This document shows, in pieces, positions 7,286 to 14,807 of a stretch of DNA of 17,749 nt (its first letter is position 1; every line of letters begins with the position of its first letter). Source of the DNA: Syntrophaceae bacterium UBA2192 (GTDB lineage Bacteria > Desulfobacterota > Syntrophia > Syntrophales > UBA2192). The DNA is taken from assembly GCA_002327315.1 (NCBI GenBank), contig DCVI01000019.1, forward strand, positions 1-17,749, in the 5' to 3' direction. A program made the position numbers and the translations under genes. The notes beneath the pieces were generated by a model. That model was given only the letters and a program-made list of their open reading frames with translations. It made no database searches and was not told where the DNA came from.

Positions 7286-9547
7286 ATGAGCATGTCAACC
7301 CTTTCCGGCAAGAAGATGATCCCCACGACGGCCCTCGTCGTGCTGGCGCTGCTTTTCGTTTTCCAGGGAACGGCCCGCGCGGCCCGTCTGGCCGGCAACG
7401 CCCAGCCTGTTTCGACGCTGTCAACGGAATCCCCCGGCCCGGCAAAAGAGGGCGCAGCCCTGCAGAAGCCCGACCTTGAGGACGATGAGCCGGCGACGGC
7501 CCCCGTGCAGAAAAAGAAAGCCCCGGCCAGGAAAAAAGTCGTACAGAAAACCCCGCCGAAGAAAGCGGCGCCGGCCCGGCAGATCGCGGCGAATAACGGT
7601 GACGAGAACGGCGGCGCGCCCGGAAAGCCCGGCACCGCAAGTGGAAAACTGGGCAAGTACGTCACCATCGATTTCGACAACGTCGACATCCTCGCCTTCA
7701 TCAAGTTCATCAGTGAGCTGACGGGAAAGAATTTCGTCGTTGACGAGGCCGTCAAGGGAAAGGTCAGCGTGTTTTCACCGCGCAAGATCTCCTCCGACGA
7801 GGCCTACCGGGTCTTCGAGTCCGTCCTCGAGATCCACGGACTGACGACGGTCCCTTCGGGCGACGTGATCAAGATCGTCCCCAGCCAGCAGGCGAGGGAG
7901 AAGAGCATCGAGACACGGCTGCGAGCCGAGGGCGTCGGCCCCAATGACCGCGTGGTGACCCAGATCGTGCCCCTGAAGCACGCAAGCCCCGACGACATGA
8001 AAAAGGTCCTCGATCCGCTCGTGTCGAAGGCAAGCGTCATCCTCTCCTACCCGCCCACGGGGATGCTCGTCATCACCGATGTCCAGTCCAACATCAAGCG
8101 GCTCGTCAAGATCGTCAATGCCCTGGATGTGCAGGGCGTGGGCGAACAGATGCACATCATCCCGCTCAAGCACGCCGTGGCATCGGACACGGCGGCTTCT
8201 CTCAACACCATCTTCCAGCTCGACCAGGCGGCGCGGCGGCCCCAGGCCACGATGACGATGAGGATCATCGCCGACGACCGCACCAACAGCCTCATCGTGC
8301 TGGCCTCGGAGGTCTTTGCCATCCGGGTCCGCGAATTCGTAACGATCCTCGACCGGGATATTCCCCAGGGCGAATCCAAGATGCATGTCTTCCGCCTGCA
8401 GTATGCCAACTCGGAGGACCTGGCCAAGATCCTGATGAACCTGCCTTCGAAAGATGCAAGGCCGGCGGCCGCAGCGCCCGGCCAGCCCGCGGCCCAGACC
8501 GTAGCGGGCCTTCGCAGCAGGATCGCGATGCTCTCCAGCGACGTGCAGATCGTTTCCGACAAGGCGACGAACACGCTCATCATCACGGCCAACAAGGAGG
8601 ACTGGCGCATCCTCGAGGAAGTCATCCGGAAGGTGGACATCGCAAGATCCATGGTCTATATCGAGGCCCTGATCATGGAAGTGGACGTGAACAAGAACTT
8701 CCAGATCGGCGTCGAGTGGCGGGCCATCAAGGATCTCGGCAAAATCAGCGGGTTTGACACGGGACAGGCGGCCGCTTTCGGAGGCTCCGGCGGCGGCGGG
8801 CAGGGCGGATCATACCAGCTTTTCCCGGGCACATCCACACAGCCCACATTTCCCAGCGGCTTCTCGCTGGGTATGCTCGCAGCAGGAATCACGCTCGGGG
8901 GGATCACCTTCCCGAATATCGGCGCCGTCATCAACGCCGTGCAGCAGGACTCTCAAGTGCACATTCTCTCGAACCCCCAGCTGCTCACAAGCGACAACGA
9001 GGAGGCGACGATCAGCGTCGGCAAAAACATCCCCTACATCACGAGGGCGGAGCGATCGACGACCAACGTGGACTACACGACCTATGAATACCGGGACGTC
9101 GGCGTGATCCTGACCATCACCCCCTCCATCAACACGGAGCGATTCGTGCGCCTCAAGGTCAACCAGGAGGTCTCCACCATCGTACAGGAGGAGTCCACGG
9201 TGGGGCTGCCGACGACCCTCAAGCGCACAGCCAAGACGACGATCATGATCAAGGACAACCAGACCATCGTCATCGGCGGTCTGATGGGCGACAGCTCCAC
9301 GTCGAGCAATTACCAGGTCCCGCTGCTGGGCGACATTCCGCTTCTGGGATGGCTTTTCAAAACGAAAGGCCAGAGGCGCGAGAAAACGAACCTTTACATC
9401 TTCATCACCCCCCACATCATCGAGAACGTTGCCGAGGCCGATGCGATCAAGGAGATCAAGCGTGAACAGATCGAATCCTTCGAGGGAGGGGTGATCAAGA
9501 GCTACGGTCCTCAAAAACCCGGGCCGGCGGACAAGAAAATCCAGTGA
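7286..9547 (+). CDS. gspD: Type II secretion outer-membrane secretin GspD
   Basis: GspD forms the outer-membrane secretin channel. The 753-residue precursor has a Sec signal peptide (about 1-32, hydrophobic core TALVVLALLFVF, probable cleavage after ARA). An unusual Lys/Pro/Ala-rich linker follows (about 33-122, with KKKAPARKKVVQK). Next are N0 (about 124-200), N1 (about 224-282), N2 (about 288-358) and N3 (about 364-450, with a Pro/Ala insert near 392-402). The secretin core (about 455-712) includes VGKNIPYITR, IVIGGLMGDSS, VPLLGDIPLLGWLF and TNLYIFITPHII, the family signatures. The GSGGGGQGG stretch at 500-508 lies in the core's variable region. The C-terminal tail (713-753) could be an S-domain for a pilotin, but none is recognised nearby. 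Start candidates at 7286 and 7292 differ by two residues; neither has a strong Shine-Dalgarno sequence. Confidence 0.96.
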   Translation: MSMSTLSGKKMIPTTALVVLALLFVFQGTARAARLAGNAQPVSTLSTESPGPAKEGAALQKPDLEDDEPATAPVQKKKAPARKKVVQKTPPKKAAPARQIAANNGDENGGAPGKPGTASGKLGKYVTIDFDNVDILAFIKFISELTGKNFVVDEAVKGKVSVFSPRKISSDEAYRVFESVLEIHGLTTVPSGDVIKIVPSQQAREKSIETRLRAEGVGPNDRVVTQIVPLKHASPDDMKKVLDPLVSKASVILSYPPTGMLVITDVQSNIKRLVKIVNALDVQGVGEQMHIIPLKHAVASDTAASLNTIFQLDQAARRPQATMTMRIIADDRTNSLIVLASEVFAIRVREFVTILDRDIPQGESKMHVFRLQYANSEDLAKILMNLPSKDARPAAAAPGQPAAQTVAGLRSRIAMLSSDVQIVSDKATNTLIITANKEDWRILEEVIRKVDIARSMVYIEALIMEVDVNKNFQIGVEWRAIKDLGKISGFDTGQAAAFGGSGGGGQGGSYQLFPGTSTQPTFPSGFSLGMLAAGITLGGITFPNIGAVINAVQQDSQVHILSNPQLLTSDNEEATISVGKNIPYITRAERSTTNVDYTTYEYRDVGVILTITPSINTERFVRLKVNQEVSTIVQEESTVGLPTTLKRTAKTTIMIKDNQTIVIGGLMGDSSTSSNYQVPLLGDIPLLGWLFKTKGQRREKTNLYIFITPHIIENVAEADAIKEIKREQIESFEGGVIKSYGPQKPGPADKKIQ

Positions 9548-9567
9548 CAGGGATCGGCTGAAAACAG

Positions 9568-11343
9568 ATGGAAGCAAAAGAAGACAAGCGTGATCCCCGG
9601 CCCGCGGAGTTCCCCGGCCTGATCAACCCCGACGGAAAGCCCATGGTCGAGCTGCTCGATGAGGCCTTCGGTCCCGTGTCCGAGGGCGGGGTGGCGAGGC
9701 GCCGGACCATCGGGGAGATCTACACCCACAAGAAGGCCACCGACGAGGTAACTCAGCTCCGCAGCCTGAGCCTCAAGTTCGGCATCCCCATCCTGCCGGA
9801 ACTCCCCACGGACCACATGAGCGTGGAGTTCACCCGGAAGGTCCCCATCCAGTACCTCAAGAAGCAGAAAATGGTCCCCGTGGAGACGCCCGACGCCTTC
9901 CTGGTCGCAGTGAACGACCCCACCAACTTCCAGGCCGTCGACGACCTGATGCGGCTGCTTGACCGCGACGACGCCGAGGTGGTGCTGGCCTCCGAGGGGA
10001 CGATTCTCTCGGCCATCAATTCCGCCTATGACCTGGGCCGTGATTCCGCGCAGGAATTCATCCAGATCATGAACGGCGATTCGGCCGACAGCATCATCTC
10101 CGAAATCGAGGAGACGGCCGACCTGCTGGACGAAACGAGCGACGCGCCCATCATCAAGCTCGTCAACCTGGTTCTCGCCCAGGCGATCAAGGACCGCTCC
10201 AGCGACATCCACATCGAGCCCTATGCCAACTCGCTGAAGATCCGATACCGGATCGACGGCATGCTCTACAACCTGCTGAACCTGCCGCGGCGCATCCAGT
10301 CATCGCTCGTGTCGCGTATCAAGATCATGGCCAAGCTCAATATCGCCGAGAAGCGCCTCCCACAGGACGGACGCATCGAGGTAAAGATCGGCGACAAGAG
10401 CGTTGACATCCGCGTCTCCGTCATCCCCACGGCCTTCGGCGAGCGGGTGGTGCTCAGGCTCCTGGACAAGTCCCAGGCGCTTCTCACGCTCTCCGACCTG
10501 GGGCTGGACGAGGCGAAGGTCGCCCAGTTCGACCGCCTCATCAAGTCGCCCTACGGGATCGTCCTCGTCACGGGGCCCACGGGAAGCGGCAAGACGACGA
10601 GCCTCTATGCGGCGCTCTCGAAGATCAACAGCCCCGCGATCAACATCATCACCATCGAGGATCCCATCGAGTACCAGATCGAGGGGATCGGGCAGATCCA
10701 GGTCAACCCCAAGATCGATCTCACCTTCGCCACCGGCCTGCGCTCGATCGTGCGCCAGGACCCGGATGTCATCCTGGTGGGGGAGGTCCGCGACCGCGAG
10801 ACGGCCGAGATCGCCATCCAATCCTCGCTGACGGGGCACCTCGTATTCTCGACGCTGCACACCAACGACGCCGCGAGCGCCATCACGCGCCTGATCGACA
10901 TGGGGATCGAGCCCTTCCTGGTGGCCTCGTCGGTCATCGCCATCGTGGCCCAGAGGCTCGTGCGCGTGCTGTGCCCCCGTTGCAAGGAAACCTACGAGCC
11001 CGACACAGAGTCGCTCATCGACGCGGGAATTCCCCGCAACGCCGTCAACGGCCGGTCGATCTACCGCCGCAAGGGCTGCAACGCCTGCATGAACACGGGC
11101 TACCGCGGCCGGACGGGAATCTTCGAGATCATGATCATGGACGAAGGGGTCAAGAAGCTGATCCTCAGGACGTCGGACTCCAACCAGATCAACGACGAGG
11201 CCGTCCGCAACGGCATGTCGACGCTGGTCCAGGACGGGGCCCGCAGGGTCCTCGAGGGAGTCACGACGATCGAGGAGGTGCTCCGCGTGACCCGCATCCT
11301 GCACCGCAGCACCGGCACCGCCATCGAAGACGAGGCAATATAG
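9568..11343 (+). CDS. gspE: Type II secretion assembly ATPase GspE
   Basis: GspE is the cytoplasmic hexameric ATPase that drives pseudopilus assembly through GspL and GspF. In 591 residues I see an N-terminal N1E/MshEN-type region (about 40-165) and a linker. The N2E and C-terminal ATPase domains follow, with the DRSSDIHIEP motif (209-218), Walker A GPTGSGKTT (336-344), Asp box ITIEDPIEY (361-369), Walker B VILVGEVRDRET (401-412) and His box LTGHLVFSTLHTND. The zinc-binding tetracysteine module is CPRC (469-472) plus CNAC (504-507), characteristic of GspE and PilB. It starts 20 bases after gspD without a strong Shine-Dalgarno sequence. PilB is the main alternative, excluded by context. gspF, often adjacent, is not downstream; a terminator follows directly. 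The TAG stop is also the first three bases of a heptad array. Confidence 0.96.
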   Translation: MEAKEDKRDPRPAEFPGLINPDGKPMVELLDEAFGPVSEGGVARRRTIGEIYTHKKATDEVTQLRSLSLKFGIPILPELPTDHMSVEFTRKVPIQYLKKQKMVPVETPDAFLVAVNDPTNFQAVDDLMRLLDRDDAEVVLASEGTILSAINSAYDLGRDSAQEFIQIMNGDSADSIISEIEETADLLDETSDAPIIKLVNLVLAQAIKDRSSDIHIEPYANSLKIRYRIDGMLYNLLNLPRRIQSSLVSRIKIMAKLNIAEKRLPQDGRIEVKIGDKSVDIRVSVIPTAFGERVVLRLLDKSQALLTLSDLGLDEAKVAQFDRLIKSPYGIVLVTGPTGSGKTTSLYAALSKINSPAINIITIEDPIEYQIEGIGQIQVNPKIDLTFATGLRSIVRQDPDVILVGEVRDRETAEIAIQSSLTGHLVFSTLHTNDAASAITRLIDMGIEPFLVASSVIAIVAQRLVRVLCPRCKETYEPDTESLIDAGIPRNAVNGRSIYRRKGCNACMNTGYRGRTGIFEIMIMDEGVKKLILRTSDSNQINDEAVRNGMSTLVQDGARRVLEGVTTIEEVLRVTRILHRSTGTAIEDEAI

Positions 11344-11462
11344 TGGCTAGTGGTCAGTGATCAGTGGCTAGTGTAAAAAGCCCCGGGTGCTCAAAGCAGC
11401 CCGGGGCTTTTTGTTAGTATGGTGTGTTCCTGCCTTTAGCCTTTAGCCTTTAGCCTTTAGCC
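11341..11462. repeat. Heptad arrays flanking the gspE terminator
   Basis: The left array at 11341-11375 is five 7-base units: TAGTGGC, TAGTGGT, CAGTGAT, CAGTGGC, TAGTGTA. It begins at the gspE stop codon. The right array at 11433-11460 is four perfect units of CCTTTAG, plus a trailing CCT. Read on the minus strand the right array is GGCTAAA repeated, which resembles the left array read as GGCTAGT, so the pair is inverted, as at the other loci. The bidirectional terminator hairpin sits in the spacer between the two. Confidence 0.85.
11375..11412. terminator. Bidirectional intrinsic terminator between gspE and the convergent lipoprotein gene
   Basis: The arms are AAAAAGCCCCGGG-TGCT (11375-11391) and AGCAGCCCGGGGCTTTTT (11395-11412), complementary apart from one bulged base, with a tiny loop. 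The five-base T-run on the plus strand and the matching A-run on the other side give a U-tract in both directions. It therefore serves the plus-strand T2SS operon and the minus-strand gene that converges on it. Confidence 0.92.
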
Positions 11463-11469
11463 TACCGCT

Positions 11470-12357
11470 CTATTTGTACCCCTCGGGATAGACATCGTTC
11501 CAGGTGTTGGTCAGCAGCCGTTGCGTCACGCCGGCCGTTTCTTCGACCTTGATCGAGAAGATCTCCCTCTTTGTCTCATTGGGCGGGATGGCCGAAAATA
11601 GCAGCCGCTCGTCATTTGCCGAGAAGGCAATGTCGCTTACGTTCTGTACGGTCGTCGGGTTCGGCCCGTACTGGAAGCCGATCCGGTTGACGTACTGCAG
11701 CGTCGGGACCGCAACGATCTGGATGTAGTGTATGATCCCCCATCCAAAGTAGAATTTGATCTCGTAGGCCATCCGGCTTCCGTCGTGGGAGACGACGGGC
11801 TGGCTGCCGGCCAGGATGGGCCCCGTGACCGTTGCCGTGGCGATATCCTGCAGGTAGATCCCCACGGTCTGTCCCGGCCCCATGCCCGTGCCGCGGCCGA
11901 ACACGATGGTGCTCGCGTTCCAGTAGTCATGACCGAAGTTGTCGGGGTTGTTCGCAGGAGGGGTCGTGACCTGCGCAAGCGATGTCCCGTCCGGCCTGAT
12001 CCGGTAGATCTTGCCCAGGTTCCTGAAAAGGACCCAATCGCCCGCAGGGGACCAGCGGGGCCGGGTGCCCTGTGCAAGGTCCCTTTCGGATGTGCCCGCG
12101 GCGTCGTCCACCTTCCTCACGATGATGCGGTCGAACCCGCCGACGACGCGCTTGAAGGCCACCCACTTGCCGTCGTGCGAAACATCGGGCATCGAATCGT
12201 CGAAGGCGGTCACAAACAGGGCCGACGGCTGCAGCGGGCTATCATCGGTGGCCGTCATCAGCTGTCCCCTGCCCGTCTCCTGCGATACGTAGACGACGGA
12301 GGCGCACCCCCACGTCATGAGAAGGCAGACCAACAATAATACGAGCAGCTTTTTCAT
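11470..12357 (-). CDS. Putative lipoprotein with TolB-like PD40 beta-propeller repeats
   Basis: I do not recognise a named gene. The 295-residue protein starts MKKLLVLLLVCLLMTWGC, a lipoprotein-type signal with Cys18. Its lipobox (TWGC) is atypical, so lipidation is probable rather than certain. The rest carries PD40/WD40-like blade motifs: SHDGKWVAFKR (60-70), RWSPAGDWVLFRN (101-113), VSHDGSRMAYEI (189-200) and AFSANDERLLFS (244-255), as in TolB and related envelope beta-propellers. Only about five blades are apparent and the protein ends abruptly at NDVYPEGYK, where PD40 proteins often begin another blade, so the C-terminus may be shortened. The start is fixed by a strong Shine-Dalgarno sequence; the open frame extends 42 codons further upstream without one. 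It is convergent with gspE. A protein-binding role in the periplasm is inferred. Confidence 0.8.
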   Translation of the reverse strand: MKKLLVLLLVCLLMTWGCASVVYVSQETGRGQLMTATDDSPLQPSALFVTAFDDSMPDVSHDGKWVAFKRVVGGFDRIIVRKVDDAAGTSERDLAQGTRPRWSPAGDWVLFRNLGKIYRIRPDGTSLAQVTTPPANNPDNFGHDYWNASTIVFGRGTGMGPGQTVGIYLQDIATATVTGPILAGSQPVVSHDGSRMAYEIKFYFGWGIIHYIQIVAVPTLQYVNRIGFQYGPNPTTVQNVSDIAFSANDERLLFSAIPPNETKREIFSIKVEETAGVTQRLLTNTWNDVYPEGYK

Positions 12358-12362
12358 GGGTA

Positions 12363-12370
12363 CCCTCCTT
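12363..12370 (-). promoter_or_regulatory. Strong ribosome binding site for the PD40 lipoprotein
   Basis: On the minus strand the sequence AAGGAGGG lies five bases before the ATG at 12357. It is close to a perfect anti-16S match and decides the start over upstream in-frame codons. Confidence 0.85.
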
Positions 12371-12378
12371 GGACCTGA

Positions 12379-12480
12379 GATGAATGATGAATTTTCCGGT
12401 TTGGATGACTGGATCGTTGCCTGTACGCCGGCCGTCGAAAAATCGATTCGGAATGAGCGGTTGGATGATTGACAGATGAA
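12379..12480. repeat. Weak short-word repeats upstream of the lipoprotein gene
   Basis: In the 198-bp spacer between the lipoprotein and queC, GATGAAT occurs twice in tandem (12379-12392). TTGGATGACT at 12401 recurs as TTGGATGATT at 12461, 60 bases on. This is a looser version of the 7-base periodic arrays elsewhere in the window, and I see no clear inverted partner. The minus strand also has TTGACG (12534-12539), a possible -35 for the lipoprotein, but the -10 at the right distance is poor. Nothing else is evident in this spacer. Confidence 0.35.
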
Positions 12481-12555
12481 CAAAAAGAATATCGGGATGC
12501 GCTTACCTACTAAGTAACGGCAAACCCTTTCCCCGTCAATAGAAAATTGAAGCGA

Positions 12556-13251
12556 TCACCGGCCGTAGACCGTCGGGTCCGGGATGCCGGCTTCGCGGAA
12601 CCCTTTTTTCCGGAGAAGGCAGCTGTCGCAATCGCCGCAGGCCCTGCCCCGGGGGTCCGGGTCGTAGCAGCTGTGGGTGAGCCGGTAGTCGACACCGAGT
12701 TCGGTGCCTGTCCGGATGATCTCGGCCTTTGTCATGTGGATGAGCGGGGTCTGGATGGCGATTTTCATTTTTCCTTCGACGGCGGCCTTGATGGCCAGAT
12801 TTGCCATGGCCTCGAAGGCGCTGATGTACTCTGGCCGGCAGTCGGGGTATCCGGAGTAGTCCACCGCGTTGACGCCGATGAAGATGTCGGCTGCCTCCAG
12901 GACCTCCGCCCAGGCCAGGGCGTAGGACAGGAAGATGGTGTTGCGCGCCGGCACGTAGGTCACCGGGATCCCCGATTCGATTTGCTCCTCCTTTCGGCCG
13001 TGGGGCACGGCGATGTCGGCCGTGAGGGCTGAGCCGCCGATCTTCCCGAGGTCGATCCGGATGACGAGGTGCTGCCGGGCGCCGAGGGCGCCGGCTATTT
13101 TCCGCGATGCCTCCAGTTCCACGGCATGACGCTGTCCGTAATCGAAGCTCAGGCAGTAGAGTTCGTACCCTTCGCGTTTCGCCACGGCCATCGCCGTCGT
13201 GGAGTCGATACCGCCGCTCGCAAGGATCACCGCTTTTCTCTTTTTTTCCAT
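12556..13251 (-). CDS. queC: 7-cyano-7-deazaguanine synthase QueC
   Basis: QueC converts 7-carboxy-7-deazaguanine to preQ0 with ATP and ammonia, a step in queuosine synthesis in the cytoplasm. The 231 residues show the PP-loop ATPase motif SGGIDST (12-18), the FDYGQRH element (36-42), the conserved [12 protein letters not shown] and [10 protein letters not shown] stretches, and four zinc-binding cysteines (195, 205, 208, 211) in the SCYDP...CGDCDSC region. Length is normal. I prefer the ATG at 13251 because AAAGGA (minus strand, 13259-13264) lies seven bases upstream; the GTG directly before it would be closer. The gene lies 18 bp downstream of the MFS gene on the same strand and may be cotranscribed with it. 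The other preQ0 genes (queD, queE, folE) are not in this window. Confidence 0.96.
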   Translation of the reverse strand: MEKKRKAVILASGGIDSTTAMAVAKREGYELYCLSFDYGQRHAVELEASRKIAGALGARQHLVIRIDLGKIGGSALTADIAVPHGRKEEQIESGIPVTYVPARNTIFLSYALAWAEVLEAADIFIGVNAVDYSGYPDCRPEYISAFEAMANLAIKAAVEGKMKIAIQTPLIHMTKAEIIRTGTELGVDYRLTHSCYDPDPRGRACGDCDSCLLRKKGFREAGIPDPTVYGR

Positions 13252-13269
13252 CACCGATTCCTTTGATCG

Positions 13270-14550
13270 TCACGACCCGGACAGGTCCGATTTCCGCTTC
13301 AGCGCCAGCATTCCCGCCATTGCGGCCAGAAGCAGCGCAATATCCAGCGTCCACACGAACCGGTAGGAGCCAAGGGCATCGTAGAGGATCCCGCCGACGA
13401 TGGGCCCGAGGGCCCCGCCGACGCCCGCGACGAAGAAGTTCAGAAGCCCGTAAACCGACCCCATGCGCTCCCTGCCGAAACGGCCCGAGGCGATGATGGG
13501 CAAAATGGGCCCGAGGCACCCGTACCCGAAGCCGAAGATCAGCGCATAGGCAAAGAGCCCCTCCACCGTCGTCACCGAGAGCAGGACGGCCATCCCCGCG
13601 GCCATGAACCCATAGCCCAGCACGGCGGAGTACTTGGGATCGTGCAGGCGGTCACTCAGCCAGCCGAAGAAAAACTGCCCGCAAAAGCCCGCAAGACCGA
13701 TCGCGCCCAGGGAGGAGGCCGCGGCAATGCGATCGATCCCGAGATCCAGGGCGTAGGGCACCTGGTGGACAAACGCCATCAAGACGGTCATGACCGCCGT
13801 TCCCTGGCAGACCGACAGGACCCAGAAACGGGAATCCCTCAGGGCCTCCCCGATAGGCGCCGTGCCCGTCTTCTCCGGGACCTCGCCGTTCGCCGCTCCG
13901 GCTTCAGCAGGCACGCGCTTTTCCCCGTCGGGATGGAGCCCGTGGTCTTCCGGTTTCATCTTTCCCAGAAAGACCTGGGCAATCAGCACCCCCGGCAAAA
14001 GCAGGGTGAGCCCCATGACGATGAAGCCGGCCTGCCAGCCGTAGTCCTTCACAATCCAGCCCACGACCGGGGTCATGACCATCGTGCCGAAACTGATGCC
14101 CATCGACGCAATGCCGATGGCCAGGCCCCGCTTGCGCACGAACCACTTGCCCACGGAGGAGTTCCCCACGACGATGCCCGTCCAGGACGATCCGAGGCCG
14201 CAGAGCAGACCGTAGGCGAGGTAGAAGGTCAGGGGAGTGCCGGCGAAGGCCGACAGGATGAATCCCAGGGCGCCGACGGCGGCTCCCGCCGTAGCGATCC
14301 AGCGCGGCGCGATGCGGTCCAGGAGCCTGCCGGCATAGATGCCCCCCGCGGCAAAGAAGAGCATGTTGATGGAGGCAGCCAGGGATATGGCGGTGCGCGA
14401 CCAGCCGTTTTCCACGGTGAGCGGCTGCACGAAAATGCCGAAGCTATAGCGGGCGCCGTAGCTGACGGCGTGAAGCAGAAAGGAACCCGCCACGACGTAC
14501 CAGCCCCAGAAGATCCCGGAATTGGCGTTCTCTTTCGTCTGCGAAAACAT
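13270..14550 (-). CDS. Major facilitator superfamily transporter, oxalate/formate-antiporter-like
   Basis: The 426-residue protein opens with GIFWGWYVVAGSFLLHAVSYG and has about 12 hydrophobic segments split by a charged central loop (near residues 190-230, containing KPEDHGLHPDG). This is the layout of MFS monocarboxylate/oxalate-formate-antiporter-type carriers. Between helices 2 and 3 it has GRLLDRIAPR, an MFS motif-A-like loop, and in the C-terminal half GWLSDRLHD repeats that motif. The substrate cannot be told from sequence. I chose the ATG at 14550. The frame extends 24 codons further upstream, but those codons lie on a promoter and the heptad array. There is no Shine-Dalgarno sequence before this ATG, and the apparent promoter would give a leaderless mRNA. 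queC follows after 18 bp, so a carrier for a queuosine precursor is conceivable but unsupported. Confidence 0.88.
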   Translation of the reverse strand: MFSQTKENANSGIFWGWYVVAGSFLLHAVSYGARYSFGIFVQPLTVENGWSRTAISLAASINMLFFAAGGIYAGRLLDRIAPRWIATAGAAVGALGFILSAFAGTPLTFYLAYGLLCGLGSSWTGIVVGNSSVGKWFVRKRGLAIGIASMGISFGTMVMTPVVGWIVKDYGWQAGFIVMGLTLLLPGVLIAQVFLGKMKPEDHGLHPDGEKRVPAEAGAANGEVPEKTGTAPIGEALRDSRFWVLSVCQGTAVMTVLMAFVHQVPYALDLGIDRIAAASSLGAIGLAGFCGQFFFGWLSDRLHDPKYSAVLGYGFMAAGMAVLLSVTTVEGLFAYALIFGFGYGCLGPILPIIASGRFGRERMGSVYGLLNFFVAGVGGALGPIVGGILYDALGSYRFVWTLDIALLLAAMAGMLALKRKSDLSGS

Positions 14551-14556
14551 CGGATC

Positions 14557-14585
14557 ATTAACGACGGAACGGCAAGGTTTGTCAA
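14557..14585 (-). promoter_or_regulatory. Putative sigma-70 promoter for the MFS-queC unit
   Basis: On the minus strand, TTGACA (14580-14585, perfect -35) is followed after 17 bases by GTTAAT (14557-14562, four of six -10 matches). The ATG of the MFS gene begins seven bases after the -10, so transcription would start at or very near the start codon. This fits the absence of a ribosome binding site. Confidence 0.45.
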
Positions 14586-14586
14586 T

Positions 14587-14722
14587 CGGGAACTGGGAAT
14601 TGGGAACTGGGTATTGGGACATTCTGAATCCGGATGCCCTTCTTCCTCGTCCCTACACCCTAGTCCCTGGTCCCTTCATCGTCTTCACTCAGACACTTTG
14701 ACAGTCAGGCACTCTGACACTT
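14587..14722. repeat. Paired heptad arrays and an octad array in the MFS-helicase divergent spacer
   Basis: The left array at 14587-14621 is five 7-base units: CGGGAAC, TGGGAAT, TGGGAAC, TGGGTAT, TGGGACA. The right array at 14651-14678 is four units: TCCCTAC, ACCCTAG, TCCCTGG, TCCCTTC, roughly the inverse complement of the left. A third array at 14691-14722 has an 8-base period: CAGACACT, TTGACAGT, CAGGCACT, CTGACACT. This region lies between two divergent genes. Apart from the proposed promoters at its two ends, I see nothing else in it. Confidence 0.82.
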
Positions 14723-14739
14723 CTTCCGCGTTGCCTTCC

Positions 14740-14768
14740 TTTACGGGACGGCCGAATTGTGCTACAAA
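14740..14768 (+). promoter_or_regulatory. Weak putative promoter for the helicase gene
   Basis: TTTACG (14740-14745) and TACAAA (14763-14768) are 17 bases apart, each with four of six consensus matches. A TG one base before the second hexamer gives an extended -10. If real, transcription starts near 14775, which excludes the in-frame TTG at 14757 as translation start and favours the ATG at 14808. Confidence 0.3.
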
Positions 14769-14807
14769 CAGAAATCAACAGGCACCTCCAAGGAACCCAT
14801 CAGCCCC

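Noticed and set aside
11433..11460. CRISPR-like array
   Set aside because: Units are 7 bases with no spacers between them; no cas genes are in the window. The same holds for the other periodic arrays.
13252..13269. preQ1 riboswitch upstream of queC
   Set aside because: Only 18 bases separate queC from the MFS gene, and the apparent MFS leader is too short; no preQ1-like pseudoknot sequence is visible.
14551..14622. 24-codon upstream extension of the MFS frame
   Set aside because: It translates promoter and heptad repeat DNA (SQYPVPNSQFP), an artefact of the array.
14757..14807. TTG start for the helicase
   Set aside because: It overlaps the proposed promoter -10 region and adds an unconserved-looking tail. 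It is not excluded, but ATG 14808 is preferred.
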